Source: Oscillospiraceae bacterium (lineage in GTDB: Bacteria > Bacillota_A > Clostridia > Oscillospirales > CAG-272). Taken from it: a stretch of DNA of 17,370 bases. The position numbers and the translations under genes were made by a program. Location of the stretch: NCBI GenBank assembly GCA_015064425.1, contig SVSF01000032.1, positions 1-17,370 of the forward strand, read 5' to 3'. Within the stretch, counting starts at the first letter, position 1; each line of letters starts with the position of its first letter. Of the stretch, positions 1-7,534 are shown in pieces. Below the pieces are notes generated by a model. That model was not told where the DNA came from and ran no database searches. It saw nothing but the letters and a program-made list of their open reading frames with translations.

Positions 1-1323
1 ATTGTCGCCTATCACAGCAATGCTTTTTATTTTCTTTGCGGGTTCTATCTTATACTTGTCGGACTGCATTACTCTGGGGTCAAGAGCACAACGTGCTATG
101 TGGCTCGCGTCGTATATGCTCTGCGCATTTGCAACGCCCTTGTAGTGAGCCATATTGAAGCAAGCGTTGTGGCAACATATGCAAGGGCGTATGTCTTCGA
201 GTCTGTCCTCTATGAGTTTTGTTACCCATTCGGAGTCCGCCAGGAACTGACGCGCAACACCCATAGCATCTATACGGCCCTCTGCTATAGCCTTTGCGCC
301 TACTTCGGGCTCCATGCGTCCTGCACAGACTACGGGTATATTTACAAATTTTCTTATGTGTGCTACGTCTTCAAGATTGCAGTTCTGGGGCATATACATA
401 GGGGGATGTGCCCAGTACCAGGAGTCATAGGTTCCGTTATCGGCGTTAAGCATATCGTACCCTGCTTCTTCAAGATACTTTACCGCCTTTTCGCTTTCTT
501 TCATTGTTCTGCCTATTTCCTCGTATTCCTCACCGGGAACTGCGCCCACTCCCAGATCCTTTACCATGGATCTGACAGAATAGCGGAGAGATACGGGATA
601 ATCCTTACCGCAGGCATCTTTAATAGCTTTTACAATATCTGTAGCAAAACGGTATCTGTTTTCAAAGGAACCGCCGTATTCATCGGTTCTCTTGTTTGTA
701 TATTCGAGAGTGAACTGATCAAGAAGATAGCCCTCATGTACCGCGTGTACCTCGATACCGTCAACTCCTGCCTCTTTACAAAGAGCGGCGGTTTTGGCAA
801 ACGCCTCTACGATCTCCTTTATCTCCTTGACGGTAATGGCACGGCACGTGACCTTATCCGACCAACGGGAGGGAAGCTCAGAGGGGCTCATAGACTGAGC
901 GGGAATATTTATTATAGGTTTGATGAGGTCTCGTATTACGGGAGCGTTATGCAGCATTACAAGGGGTGTGGGTATAGCCCATGAACGTCCCATTCCGGCA
1001 GTTATCTGTACAAAGAGCTTTGCGCCGGTCTTATGTATCTCATCCATAAAGACCTTCAAGTCTTTGAACATTTTTTTGTTCTGATAGAGCCACTGGTTCA
1101 TAAATGTACTTCTTATGGGGGCTATTCCGGGAATTATAAGTCCTACGTTGTTCTTTGCTTTTTCAAGGAAAAATTTTGCCGCTTCCTTATCAAAATGGTT
1201 TCCGGTATGTTCCATCCATCCGAAGAGAGACGTACCTCCCATTGGGCAGAGAACTATACGGTTTTTGATCTCCACATTACCTATTTTCCAAGGGGTGAAT
1301 AATGCTTCATATTTTTGATCCAT
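1..1323 (-). CDS. Fe-S flavin oxidoreductase, 2-enoate reductase / 2,4-dienoyl-CoA reductase group (3' part missing)
   Basis: The frame is open from ATG at 1321-1323 to base 1, giving 441 residues of a family usually near 650-670. The missing part should be the rest of the FAD/NAD(P)H domain, whose first strand (KSIAVIGDN, 433-441) is just visible. The N-terminal part is an old-yellow-enzyme TIM barrel: LFTPWKIGNVEIKNRIV at the start, and EVHAVHEGYLLDQFT (191-205), followed by NKRTDEYGG, the signature of the clostridial 2-enoate reductase subgroup. A 4Fe-4S ligand set follows as C381-x2-C384-x3-C388 and probably C412. Family members reduce activated C=C bonds of enoates or enoyl-CoAs with NADH, using FMN, FAD and the Fe-S cluster. 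AAAGGAG lies 7 nt before the ATG. The substrate cannot be told from sequence. Confidence 0.9.
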   Translation of the reverse strand, partial: MDQKYEALFTPWKIGNVEIKNRIVLCPMGGTSLFGWMEHTGNHFDKEAAKFFLEKAKNNVGLIIPGIAPIRSTFMNQWLYQNKKMFKDLKVFMDEIHKTGAKLFVQITAGMGRSWAIPTPLVMLHNAPVIRDLIKPIINIPAQSMSPSELPSRWSDKVTCRAITVKEIKEIVEAFAKTAALCKEAGVDGIEVHAVHEGYLLDQFTLEYTNKRTDEYGGSFENRYRFATDIVKAIKDACGKDYPVSLRYSVRSMVKDLGVGAVPGEEYEEIGRTMKESEKAVKYLEEAGYDMLNADNGTYDSWYWAHPPMYMPQNCNLEDVAHIRKFVNIPVVCAGRMEPEVGAKAIAEGRIDAMGVARQFLADSEWVTKLIEDRLEDIRPCICCHNACFNMAHYKGVANAQSIYDASHIARCALDPRVMQSDKYKIEPAKKIKSIAVIGDN

Positions 1324-1358
1324 TACAAAATCTCCTTTGAATCGTTTATCTGTATAAA

Positions 1359-1387
1359 ATTATACACCCGCCCTGTTGCAAAGTCAA
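1359..1387 (-). promoter_or_regulatory. Predicted promoter of the flavin oxidoreductase
   Basis: Read on the minus strand, TTGACT (1382-1387) and TATAAT (1359-1364) are separated by exactly 17 bp, close to the sigma-A consensus. The predicted transcription start is about 30 bases upstream of the ATG at 1323. The -35 and the spacer lie inside the hairpin assigned as terminator of the upstream GtrA gene. Confidence 0.6.
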
Positions 1388-1398
1388 CAAAGCGGGTG
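1365..1398 (-). terminator. Rho-independent terminator of the GtrA-like gene
   Basis: CACCCGC (1365-1371) pairs with GCGGGTG (1392-1398). An inner stem, TGTTG with CAACA (1374-1378 / 1385-1389), follows after a small internal loop. On the minus strand the stem is followed by TATAATTTTATAC, a T-rich tail. It begins four bases after the stop codon of the GtrA-like gene. Because it also covers the promoter of the next gene, the palindrome could additionally act as an operator. Confidence 0.65.
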
Positions 1399-1402
1399 CC
1401 GT

Positions 1403-1819
1403 TTATTTCTTATCTTTTGCCGTATCTATACTTTTTCCGAATACAACGAATCTGTCATAGAGGTATTCCGTAACAAAATTTACTATCATCGTAAGGGCAA
1501 GTACAAGGTATTCATTCCAGCCGATATCTCCCGTAAGCACAGCTGTCCACCAGGTGGAGAGGGGTGTAAATACGAGATAGAAGCAGGCAACCTTGAACAT
1601 TGCAACCGGTACGTTATTTGCGGAGCAGAATGTGAATTTTCTGTTAAGCGTAAAATTCCAAAGTACGGAAAGAATAAGGGATATGAGATAAGATGCCCAA
1701 TGAACCAGGTGGAAGCCTTCTTCTAAAAGTGTAAAGCTCAATACTTGGATTATTCCCGCACTTGCAGAGAAAAGTACGAATTTGACCGTTCTCCAAAGTT
1801 CTTTTTTTGTGTCGTTCAT
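1403..1819 (-). CDS. GtrA-like four-helix membrane protein
   Basis: A 138-residue protein with about four hydrophobic segments (near 13-32, 41-58, 73-92 and 104-118). It carries the GtrA-family landmarks: KFVLFSASAGIIQ in helix 1, SVLWNFTLNRKFTF (51-64) after helix 2, and LYDRFVVFGKS (120-130) at the C-terminus. GtrA-like proteins are thought to flip or help translocate polyprenyl-phosphate-linked sugars for cell-surface glycosylation; the role here is inferred from family only. GGAG lies 8 nt before the ATG. The gene appears monocistronic, with its own promoter and terminator. No glycosyltransferase, the usual partner, is adjacent. Confidence 0.88.
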   Translation of the reverse strand: MNDTKKELWRTVKFVLFSASAGIIQVLSFTLLEEGFHLVHWASYLISLILSVLWNFTLNRKFTFCSANNVPVAMFKVACFYLVFTPLSTWWTAVLTGDIGWNEYLVLALTMIVNFVTEYLYDRFVVFGKSIDTAKDKK

Positions 1820-1872
1820 CTTAAAACTCCTTTATATGTAACATATTGCAGCGGTTGCTTTTCTATATTGAA

Positions 1873-1901
1873 ATAATATCACAGACTTAAATTTTTATCA
1901 A
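1873..1901 (-). promoter_or_regulatory. Predicted promoter of the GtrA-like gene
   Basis: On the minus strand TTGATA (1896-1901) and TATTAT (1873-1878) are separated by 17 bp. A TG one base upstream of the -10 gives an extended -10. It sits immediately beyond the nagA terminator stem, so the two transcription units are packed back to back. Confidence 0.7.
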
Positions 1902-1903
1902 GA

Positions 1904-1941
1904 AAAATTTCGGAAGCCAAAGAACAGGCTTCCGAAATTTT
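1904..1941 (-). terminator. Terminator of the ROK-nagB-nagA operon
   Basis: A perfect 15-bp inverted repeat (1904-1918 with 1927-1941) flanks an 8-nt loop. In the minus-strand transcript it reads into TTTTTC. The first two stem bases belong to the nagA TAA stop codon (1940-1942), so the stem starts inside the stop codon. Confidence 0.9.
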
Positions 1942-3067
1942 ATACGAGCTTTCCCTTGAAAATCACCGAACGCAGGGATAAGTCATTTTTATTGAGCAGA
2001 ACGATACTTGCTTCTTTATCAATATCAAGGCTTCCCAAACGGTGGTCGAGTTTCAGTGCTTTGGCGGGGTTGTAGCTTGCCGCTTGAACGGCATCGGAAA
2101 GCGGTATTCCGAACTCTGCGGCTTTTCTTACACAACCCATAAGACTTGTAACGGAACCAGCAAGGGTCTCGGGGTGTCCTTCCATGGTAGCCCTGCCTCC
2201 TCTGAGCTCTATTTTTTGTCCGCTGAATGGATAGATGCCGTCGGGCATTCCCGTAGCTCTGAGCGAGTCGGAAATGAGTATCATTCTGTTGGCTCCGAAA
2301 AGTCTGAACGATGCTCTTATGGCACTTTCGTGTACGTGTATGCCGTCACAGATCACTTCTGCATATACTTTAGCAGAATCAAAAGCTGCGCCGATTATTC
2401 CCGTATCTCTGTGATGGAATGGAGGCATAGCATTGAAAAGGTGTGTTACATGAGTAGCTCCCGCATTAAAAGCTTCCTTGGCAACTGTATAGCTTGCGGA
2501 GGAGTGTCCGAGAGAAACGCAAATGTTATCCCTTACAGCCTGCTTTACGAAATCTGTTCCTCCTTCTTCTTCGGGTGCGAGAGTAACCTTTTTTACAGCA
2601 CCTTCTGCTATTTTGTTAAGACGCTTTAAAAGCTCAATGTCGGGTCTTCTTACGTATTCTCCGTTTTGTGCGCCTTTTTTTGCCATGGAAACAAACGGAC
2701 CTTCAAGATGTATTCCCAAAAGCTCTGCACCGGGGACCGATGACTTGCGGTACTCTGCCGCAGTTTCGCATATTTTTTCAAGTTCTTTTTCGCTGACGGT
2801 CATTCCGGAGGGACAAATGTGAGTAACACCTTCGGAAAGTTCAAATTCAGCGATCTTTTTGAAGCCGTCAAAGCTTCCGTCACTGATATCTTCACCCAGC
2901 GCTCCGTGAAGATGGGTGTCTATAAGACCGGGTATGACGTAGCAATTCCTTGCGTCTATGATGATATCGTCTCCGCTTATCTCGCTGATATATTCTCCGT
3001 TTGTCAGGACGTCACGGTCTGCAAATCCTTCGTTGATATCGAATACAAGTCCGCCTTTTATACGCAT
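1940..3067 (-). CDS. nagA: N-acetylglucosamine-6-phosphate deacetylase
   Basis: A 375-residue amidohydrolase of normal family length that hydrolyses GlcNAc-6-phosphate to glucosamine-6-phosphate and acetate in the cytoplasm. Visible active-site elements are H52-x-H54 (GLIDTHLHG), E122 in HLEGPF, H188 in SLGHSSAS, H209 in THLFNAMPP and the catalytic Asp D267 in ISDSLRATG. The barrel is flanked by the usual small beta-sandwich: N-terminal strands, and the C-terminal GSLDIDKEASIVLL. The ATG lies 8 bases inside the 3' end of nagB, whose codons supply an AAGGAG ribosome binding site, so translation is probably coupled. It is the last gene of the amino-sugar operon; its product feeds NagB. Confidence 0.96.
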   Translation of the reverse strand: MRIKGGLVFDINEGFADRDVLTNGEYISEISGDDIIIDARNCYVIPGLIDTHLHGALGEDISDGSFDGFKKIAEFELSEGVTHICPSGMTVSEKELEKICETAAEYRKSSVPGAELLGIHLEGPFVSMAKKGAQNGEYVRRPDIELLKRLNKIAEGAVKKVTLAPEEEGGTDFVKQAVRDNICVSLGHSSASYTVAKEAFNAGATHVTHLFNAMPPFHHRDTGIIGAAFDSAKVYAEVICDGIHVHESAIRASFRLFGANRMILISDSLRATGMPDGIYPFSGQKIELRGGRATMEGHPETLAGSVTSLMGCVRKAAEFGIPLSDAVQAASYNPAKALKLDHRLGSLDIDKEASIVLLNKNDLSLRSVIFKGKLV

Positions 3068-3810
3068 ATACCCGGCTCCTTTTCACTTATGACAGAGAAG
3101 GCTTCCTTATCTCCTATTACGGTAACATTGGGGTGGAATCTTAATATGGATGCAGGACATTCCGGACTTATCGGACCGCACAAAGCGTCATAGAGCGCTT
3201 TTGCTTTTCCTTTTCCTTCAACGATCATGAGTATACGCTTTGCAGACATTATACATCCGATCCCCATAGTGAATGCTTCCGTGGGCATGTCTTCCGTATT
3301 TTCAAAAAAGCGGGAGTTTGCCTCAATAGTGCTTTTTGTGAGTCCTATCAGATTTGTTCCTACAACGAAATGTTTATTGGGCTCGTTAAATCCGATGTGA
3401 CCGTTATGTCCTATTCCGAGAAGCTGAAGGTCTATTCCTCCAAGATCGTTTATAAGCTTGTCATAACGTTTGCATTCAAGTTCCGGATCTTCCGCAAGAC
3501 CGTTTGGAAGGTTGGTATTTTCTTCGGGAATATCAGTAACAGAAAAAAGATTTTTATTCATAAAATAGCGATAGCTTTGGGGATGATTCGGGGAAAGGCC
3601 CCTGTATTCGTCAAGATTTACGGTTCTTACTTGCTTAAAGCTTATCTCACCGTTTTTACACATTTCGCCCAGTCGGCCGTATGTACCTATAGGCGTGGAG
3701 CCAGTGGCAAAACCGAGCACACAGTCGGGTCTGCGTCTTATTTCATCAGCTATGATATCTGCTGCGCGTTTGCTTATTGCTTCGTAGTTTTCTTCAACGT
3801 ATACTTTCAT
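3058..3810 (-). CDS. nagB: Glucosamine-6-phosphate deaminase
   Basis: A 250-residue protein, the usual length of the short Gram-positive NagB form. It converts glucosamine-6-phosphate to fructose-6-phosphate plus ammonia, linking amino sugars to glycolysis. Motifs are the phosphate loop GFATGSTPIGTY (33-44), NLDEY with catalytic D67 (65-69), and GIGHNGHIGFNEP (132-144) with H138 and E143. The residue equivalent to E. coli D141 is Asn (N136), as in other Firmicutes enzymes, so I do not read it as loss of function. GGAAGG lies upstream, 5 bases after the ROK gene ends. Confidence 0.96.
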   Translation of the reverse strand: MKVYVEENYEAISKRAADIIADEIRRRPDCVLGFATGSTPIGTYGRLGEMCKNGEISFKQVRTVNLDEYRGLSPNHPQSYRYFMNKNLFSVTDIPEENTNLPNGLAEDPELECKRYDKLINDLGGIDLQLLGIGHNGHIGFNEPNKHFVVGTNLIGLTKSTIEANSRFFENTEDMPTEAFTMGIGCIMSAKRILMIVEGKGKAKALYDALCGPISPECPASILRFHPNVTVIGDKEAFSVISEKEPGICV

Positions 3811-3815
3811 CTTTT

Positions 3816-5198
3816 TTACCTTCCTTTTACTGTTTCCGGCAGACTTGCAGCCGCTACGGACTGTCCCACACGACGGAAACGCTCGTCGGGAAGTCTGATA
3901 TCAAATTTATTGCAAAGTTCCATATATTCCATTTTAAGAATTTTCTTGCAGGTCTCATAAATAAGATCTCCGCCCTTACCGCTCATTACGCGTCCCAAAA
4001 GGAGTACGTGACGGAAACCGTAAAATTCGTAGTAGTATGCAAGAGTATGGGCAAGGTATGTGCCTATAGACTCATATATAAGGACCGCTCTCTCGTCTCC
4101 GGTCTCTATAAGGGATTGGACTTCCTTGAGTTTTTCTGCGGGAGAACCGTCTCTGAGCTCAATGCCCGCCATAGGAGCAAGCTTTATTACGGCATCCTGA
4201 GAGAAATATTTTACTCCGCAACCTATATCTCCGGACCACTCGTCCACCATGGCACACGGGGATGAATCCACCGGAACAAAGGCAAGTTCGTTTAGCCATC
4301 CTGTAATACGTCCCCCTGTGTCAACGTAGCCTGCAGCTTCGCTGGTACCCATAGCTATACCGAGGACCCCCGTATCTTCAATGCTCATCGCACCCGCAAG
4401 AGCAGATACGTCTCCGTCGTTGGCAACGGTAAAGGGTATTTCACCGAAGCTGTTTTTTACGGCATTTATATATATGTTTTTTACCATGTTTCCGTATATG
4501 TCCTTGGGAACGGCAAGAAACAGGGAAGCGCACATCGTTCGGTTGTTTATATATACTCCCGCTGAGGAAATACCTACCGCATCTACTCTCGGCATATGTG
4601 ATGCGGCAGTTCTGAAGGCTTCGCAAATACCGTTATAATGGTATTCGGGATCCTTTTCAGTTTTGGGTGACCATACGATCTCTTCCGAATAAACGGTCTC
4701 TCCGTCTATAACGGCAGACACCTTTCTGTCGGAACCTCCTGCATCAAATCCTATGCGGCAGCCATCAAGATGTCCGCCTATTTTTTGAGGAGCATCCTTT
4801 TCTGCGGGGATGTCTCTTGTGTATATTACTTCAAATTCGTTTTCGTATATATCCGACATAAAGGCTCTGTCAAATTCTCTTGTACCGCCTTTTGAATATG
4901 ACTTCAAAAGACTTTTAAAACAGAACTCATCGTTTACGTATATCTTGTATCCTCCCTTGAGCCAAAGCATGGTCTTTACCGCTCTGTCGATATAGTAAGC
5001 ATCAGCCTCCGCCATTGAGGGATCTCCGTGAACGAAAGTATTTAATACGGAAATTTGCCCGTCCGATCTTTCAACAGCAACGGATACTGATTTTTTTGCT
5101 GTTTTAAGAAATTCTTTATTAAAACTTAAAAGAGGAACAAAATCGGTATCAAGCACGGGGAGATTCTTGATTTGCACGTCTATTCCGCAGATATTCAT
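3816..5198 (-). CDS. ROK-family sugar kinase-like protein with N-terminal extension
   Basis: A 460-residue protein, much longer than typical ROK kinases (about 300). The ROK core starts near residue 148 with the phosphate loop RIGFDAGGSDRK. It continues with VGISSAGVY (208-216), the catalytic-type ANDGDVSALAGAM (259-271, probable base D261) and the adenosine-region LGIAMGTSEAAGYV. The usual ROK zinc motif (CxCGxxGC) is reduced to WSGDIGCG (321-328), keeping only the last Cys. Residues 1-140 form an extension I cannot assign. Being first in an operon with nagB and nagA, it most likely phosphorylates N-acetylglucosamine or a related amino sugar. A regulatory role is possible, though no DNA-binding helix-turn-helix is seen. 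GGAGG lies 8 nt before the ATG. Confidence 0.8.
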   Translation of the reverse strand: MNICGIDVQIKNLPVLDTDFVPLLSFNKEFLKTAKKSVSVAVERSDGQISVLNTFVHGDPSMAEADAYYIDRAVKTMLWLKGGYKIYVNDEFCFKSLLKSYSKGGTREFDRAFMSDIYENEFEVIYTRDIPAEKDAPQKIGGHLDGCRIGFDAGGSDRKVSAVIDGETVYSEEIVWSPKTEKDPEYHYNGICEAFRTAASHMPRVDAVGISSAGVYINNRTMCASLFLAVPKDIYGNMVKNIYINAVKNSFGEIPFTVANDGDVSALAGAMSIEDTGVLGIAMGTSEAAGYVDTGGRITGWLNELAFVPVDSSPCAMVDEWSGDIGCGVKYFSQDAVIKLAPMAGIELRDGSPAEKLKEVQSLIETGDERAVLIYESIGTYLAHTLAYYYEFYGFRHVLLLGRVMSGKGGDLIYETCKKILKMEYMELCNKFDIRLPDERFRRVGQSVAAASLPETVKGR

Positions 5199-5242
5199 TT
5201 TAAACCTCCGAAAAAGTCTTTACTTTTGCATATGTTAATGTT

Positions 5243-5289
5243 ATTATACATATATAAAAAAGATATATCTATGCAATAAAAGCGCAAAA
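5243..5289 (-). promoter_or_regulatory. Predicted promoter and AraC-type operator of the ROK-nagB-nagA operon
   Basis: On the minus strand TATAAT (5243-5248) is preceded, after 17 bp, by a weak -35 TAGATA (5266-5271). Directly upstream, TTTTGCGCTTTTATTGCAT (5271-5289) holds two TTGC half-sites exactly 11 bp apart. One-turn direct repeats abutting a weak -35 are the classic layout for activation by an AraC-type protein. A third, inverted copy, TTGCATA, lies at 5226-5232 on the plus strand. The assignment to the adjacent AraC regulator is inference. Confidence 0.55.
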
Positions 5290-5324
5290 TTATGTAATTT
5301 CAGCTCAATGTTGTGGGGAGCGTT

Positions 5325-6167
5325 ATGAACAAAAAGATTTTTCCTGCATATTCGGTCATAGAACAAATAAGTATAGGCAATCTGTATTCATTCTTTTGGC
5401 ACAACTATAAAAACGGATATTTCTTTCCGGGTGAAACACACGACTTTTGGGAGTGCGTATATGTGCTCAGAGGAGAGATATGCGCCATTGCCGACGACAG
5501 AGTGTACAATATGTCGGAGGGTGAGATGGTTATACACAAGCCTATGGAATTTCATAAATTCACAATAAGCAGCGAGGATGCGGACATACTGATATTTTCT
5601 TTTTCTGCCGAGGGACCTCTTACCCTTGCACTAAGGGATAAAGTATTCCACTTTTCTGAGAGTCAAAAGGGAATATTGAATGAGCTCTTAAAGTATGCGG
5701 ACTCAAAAGCACCGCAGAAAGGAGAAGAAGAGGACCTATACCTATACCTCCATGCTTTTTCTGAATTTCCTACTTACGGGCAGATGGTAAGAGGGCATTT
5801 TGACAGACTGTTCCTTAGCCTTATAGAGGAGGGAAACATCTCCCCAGAGTCCTCATCTCCCGATGCTCTTGCATTCAGAGAGGCGGTAAATTATCTGAGC
5901 ACGAATATAGGGGGCCAGCCGAGTCTTTCAGAGCTGTCAAGACATTGCAGTATAAGTGAAGCAAGCTTAAAGCGCCTCTTTGATAAATATGCAGGCGTAG
6001 GGGTACACAAATATTTTATAAAAATGAAGATGCGTATCGCTGCTGCTATGCTGAAAAACGGAGAAACCGTAAGCCATACGGCAGAGGTATTGGGATTTTC
6101 AAGTCAGAGCTATTTCTCCAAGGCGTATAAGAGGGAGACAGGGAGAAACCCCGGATCACATTCATAA
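5325..6167 (+). CDS. AraC-family transcriptional regulator with N-terminal cupin
   Basis: A 280-residue regulator. Residues 20-95 form an AraC-type cupin ligand-binding domain (ECVYVLRGEI, then MSEGEMVIHKPMEFHKF). Residues 185-278 carry the two-helix DNA-binding domain: SLSELSRHCSISEASLKRLF (200-219) and the second motif AEVLGFSSQSYFSKAYKRETG (about 253-273), which ends in the family signature. I chose ATG 5325 because GGGGAG lies just upstream (4-nt gap). A GTG at 5313 is in frame but has no visible ribosome binding site. The gene is divergent from the amino-sugar operon across 126 bases and is its likely regulator, perhaps sensing an amino sugar; the ligand is unknown. Confidence 0.92.
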   Translation: MNKKIFPAYSVIEQISIGNLYSFFWHNYKNGYFFPGETHDFWECVYVLRGEICAIADDRVYNMSEGEMVIHKPMEFHKFTISSEDADILIFSFSAEGPLTLALRDKVFHFSESQKGILNELLKYADSKAPQKGEEEDLYLYLHAFSEFPTYGQMVRGHFDRLFLSLIEEGNISPESSSPDALAFREAVNYLSTNIGGQPSLSELSRHCSISEASLKRLFDKYAGVGVHKYFIKMKMRIAAAMLKNGETVSHTAEVLGFSSQSYFSKAYKRETGRNPGSHS

Positions 6168-6216
6168 AATATTAACAAGATACAGTCCCAAGCCGGTATT
6201 TTTTACATTATATACA

Positions 6217-6245
6217 TTGAATTTATTGAGATTTTATGGTAATAT
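6217..6245 (+). promoter_or_regulatory. Predicted promoter of the SARP/pilus-like/c-di-GMP operon
   Basis: TTGAAT (6217-6222), a 17-bp spacer, then TAATAT (6240-6245) preceded by TGG, an extended -10. I found no comparably good promoter or terminator between here and the hairpin at 16206, so all genes from 6284 to 16203 may share this start. The rest of the 116-base gap after the AraC gene shows no clear hairpin. Confidence 0.65.
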
Positions 6246-6283
6246 AAACAAAACGATATAGGCGTATTTTGGAGTTGAGGAAA

Positions 6284-7477
6284 ATGCACGACAAGATACT
6301 TAAGGTAAAAATGCTTGGAACCTTTTCTCTTGAATTGGGAGACAAGCAAATAAACTGTGATATAAACAGGTCAAAAAGAATATGGGTTTTGCTTGCGTAC
6401 ATTATATTCAATCACAAGAGGACCGTGAGTCAAAACGAACTTATCGATATTTTTTGGAACGATGAGAAAGACAGAGCGAATCCCGCAGGTTCCCTCAAAA
6501 CTTCTCTCCACAGAGCAAGAGGTATTTTGGAGCTTCTTGATCCAGAACTCGGCAGAGAGGTGATCGTGTATGGAAAAGGGGGATATAGAGTCTCGCCCTA
6601 TGTGAAAGTGGAGCTTGATACAGAGGCTTTCGAGGAGCTTTATGAAAAAAAGGATTACGGAAGCGCTTTGTCGCTTTACGGAGGAGAGTTCCTTTCCAAG
6701 CTTTCGTCAGATACGTGGACTGTGCCCATTGCGACGTTTTATCAGAATTTGTATGGAAAATGCCTTGAAATACATCTTCCCAGGCTTTTTGAGGAAGAAA
6801 AATATGAGGAATGCATTTTACGCTGTAAGGAGGCATTGCTTGCAGATCCGTATCGGGAGAGCATATATCAACATTTGATGCGGTCTCTTATAGCTGCCGA
6901 TAAACGTGAAGAAGCTATCGCTATATACGAGGAGATGAATAAGCTTCTTATGGCAAATTTCGGAGTCATTCCGTCGCCTGAGAGCAGGGAGCTCTATAGA
7001 GAAGCACTGCGTACTGTCAGTCACGATTTTGTACATCCAGGCACATTAAACGAACAACTCAGAGAGAGCGGGCCTGTGGACGGCGCTCTTATTTGCGATT
7101 ACGACTTTTTTAAAATGCTTTATCAAGCGGAAGCGAGGCTTATAGCAAGAAGCGGAAACGCCGTACATATCGCCCTTATATCGGTAAAATCAAAGAACGG
7201 AGACAAGCTTACCAGACGCATTTTGGATAATGCTATGGAAAGTCTTACTGAGCACTTGCGCAGGAGCTTGAGAAAAGGTGACATTATTTCTAAGTGCAGC
7301 CCCGCCCAGCTTATAATCATGCTGCCGAATGCTAATTTTGAAAATAGCTGTATGGTGTGCAAGCGTGTTATAAAAGCATACGAGAAGCTCAAACCCCATA
7401 GTACTGTCAAAATAGATTTTTCCGTGCAGCCTATGGATTCCAGGGAGGAGTGCGCTCCCCCTGCGGGAAAGATATGA
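6284..7477 (+). CDS. SARP/AfsR-type regulator (winged HTH + BTAD) with degenerate GGDEF-like C-terminus
   Basis: A 397-residue protein. Residues 7-105 are an OmpR-type winged helix (VKMLGTFSLELGDKQI, then TVSQNELIDIFW and LKTSLHRARGIL). Residues 110-245 are the bacterial transcriptional activator domain, a TPR-like helical repeat region (VELDTEAFEELYEKKDYGSA, CKEALLADPYRESIYQHLMR). Residues 267-390 resemble a GGDEF fold without its catalytic motif. R330-K-G-D333 is followed after five residues by SPAQL where GGDEF would stand, then LIIMLPNANFENSCMVCKRV. ATG 6284 is preferred, with GGAG and GAGG upstream; a TTG at 6269 is in frame but overlaps the presumed binding site. It is the first gene of the operon and so a candidate local activator. 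Confidence 0.85.
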   Translation: MHDKILKVKMLGTFSLELGDKQINCDINRSKRIWVLLAYIIFNHKRTVSQNELIDIFWNDEKDRANPAGSLKTSLHRARGILELLDPELGREVIVYGKGGYRVSPYVKVELDTEAFEELYEKKDYGSALSLYGGEFLSKLSSDTWTVPIATFYQNLYGKCLEIHLPRLFEEEKYEECILRCKEALLADPYRESIYQHLMRSLIAADKREEAIAIYEEMNKLLMANFGVIPSPESRELYREALRTVSHDFVHPGTLNEQLRESGPVDGALICDYDFFKMLYQAEARLIARSGNAVHIALISVKSKNGDKLTRRILDNAMESLTEHLRRSLRKGDIISKCSPAQLIIMLPNANFENSCMVCKRVIKAYEKLKPHSTVKIDFSVQPMDSREECAPPAGKI

Positions 7478-7534
7478 CGAGTCGGCTGTATGGTTGATAA
7501 ATAGTACCCCTTAAAAAACAAAGGAGGAAAAGGA

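Noticed and set aside
100..984. Long plus-strand open frame opposite the flavoenzyme.
   Set aside because: It is the shadow of the minus-strand enzyme, which has clear motifs; the plus frame has no binding site and a Cys/Tyr-rich, domain-free product.
5313..5315. GTG as the start of the AraC regulator.
   Set aside because: No ribosome binding site upstream; the GGGGAG lies downstream of it and serves ATG 5325.
6182..6206. Possible terminator after the AraC gene (ATAC...GTAT followed by a T run).
   Set aside because: Only four pairs with a large loop; not convincing despite the T run.
6269..6271. TTG as the start of the SARP regulator.
   Set aside because: GGAG for ATG 6284 overlaps this codon; the winged helix begins after the ATG, so the extra residues add nothing recognisable.
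7478..7534. c-di-GMP riboswitch before the lipoprotein gene.
   Set aside because: The gap is only 57 bases and shows no GEMM-type conserved core or paired stems.
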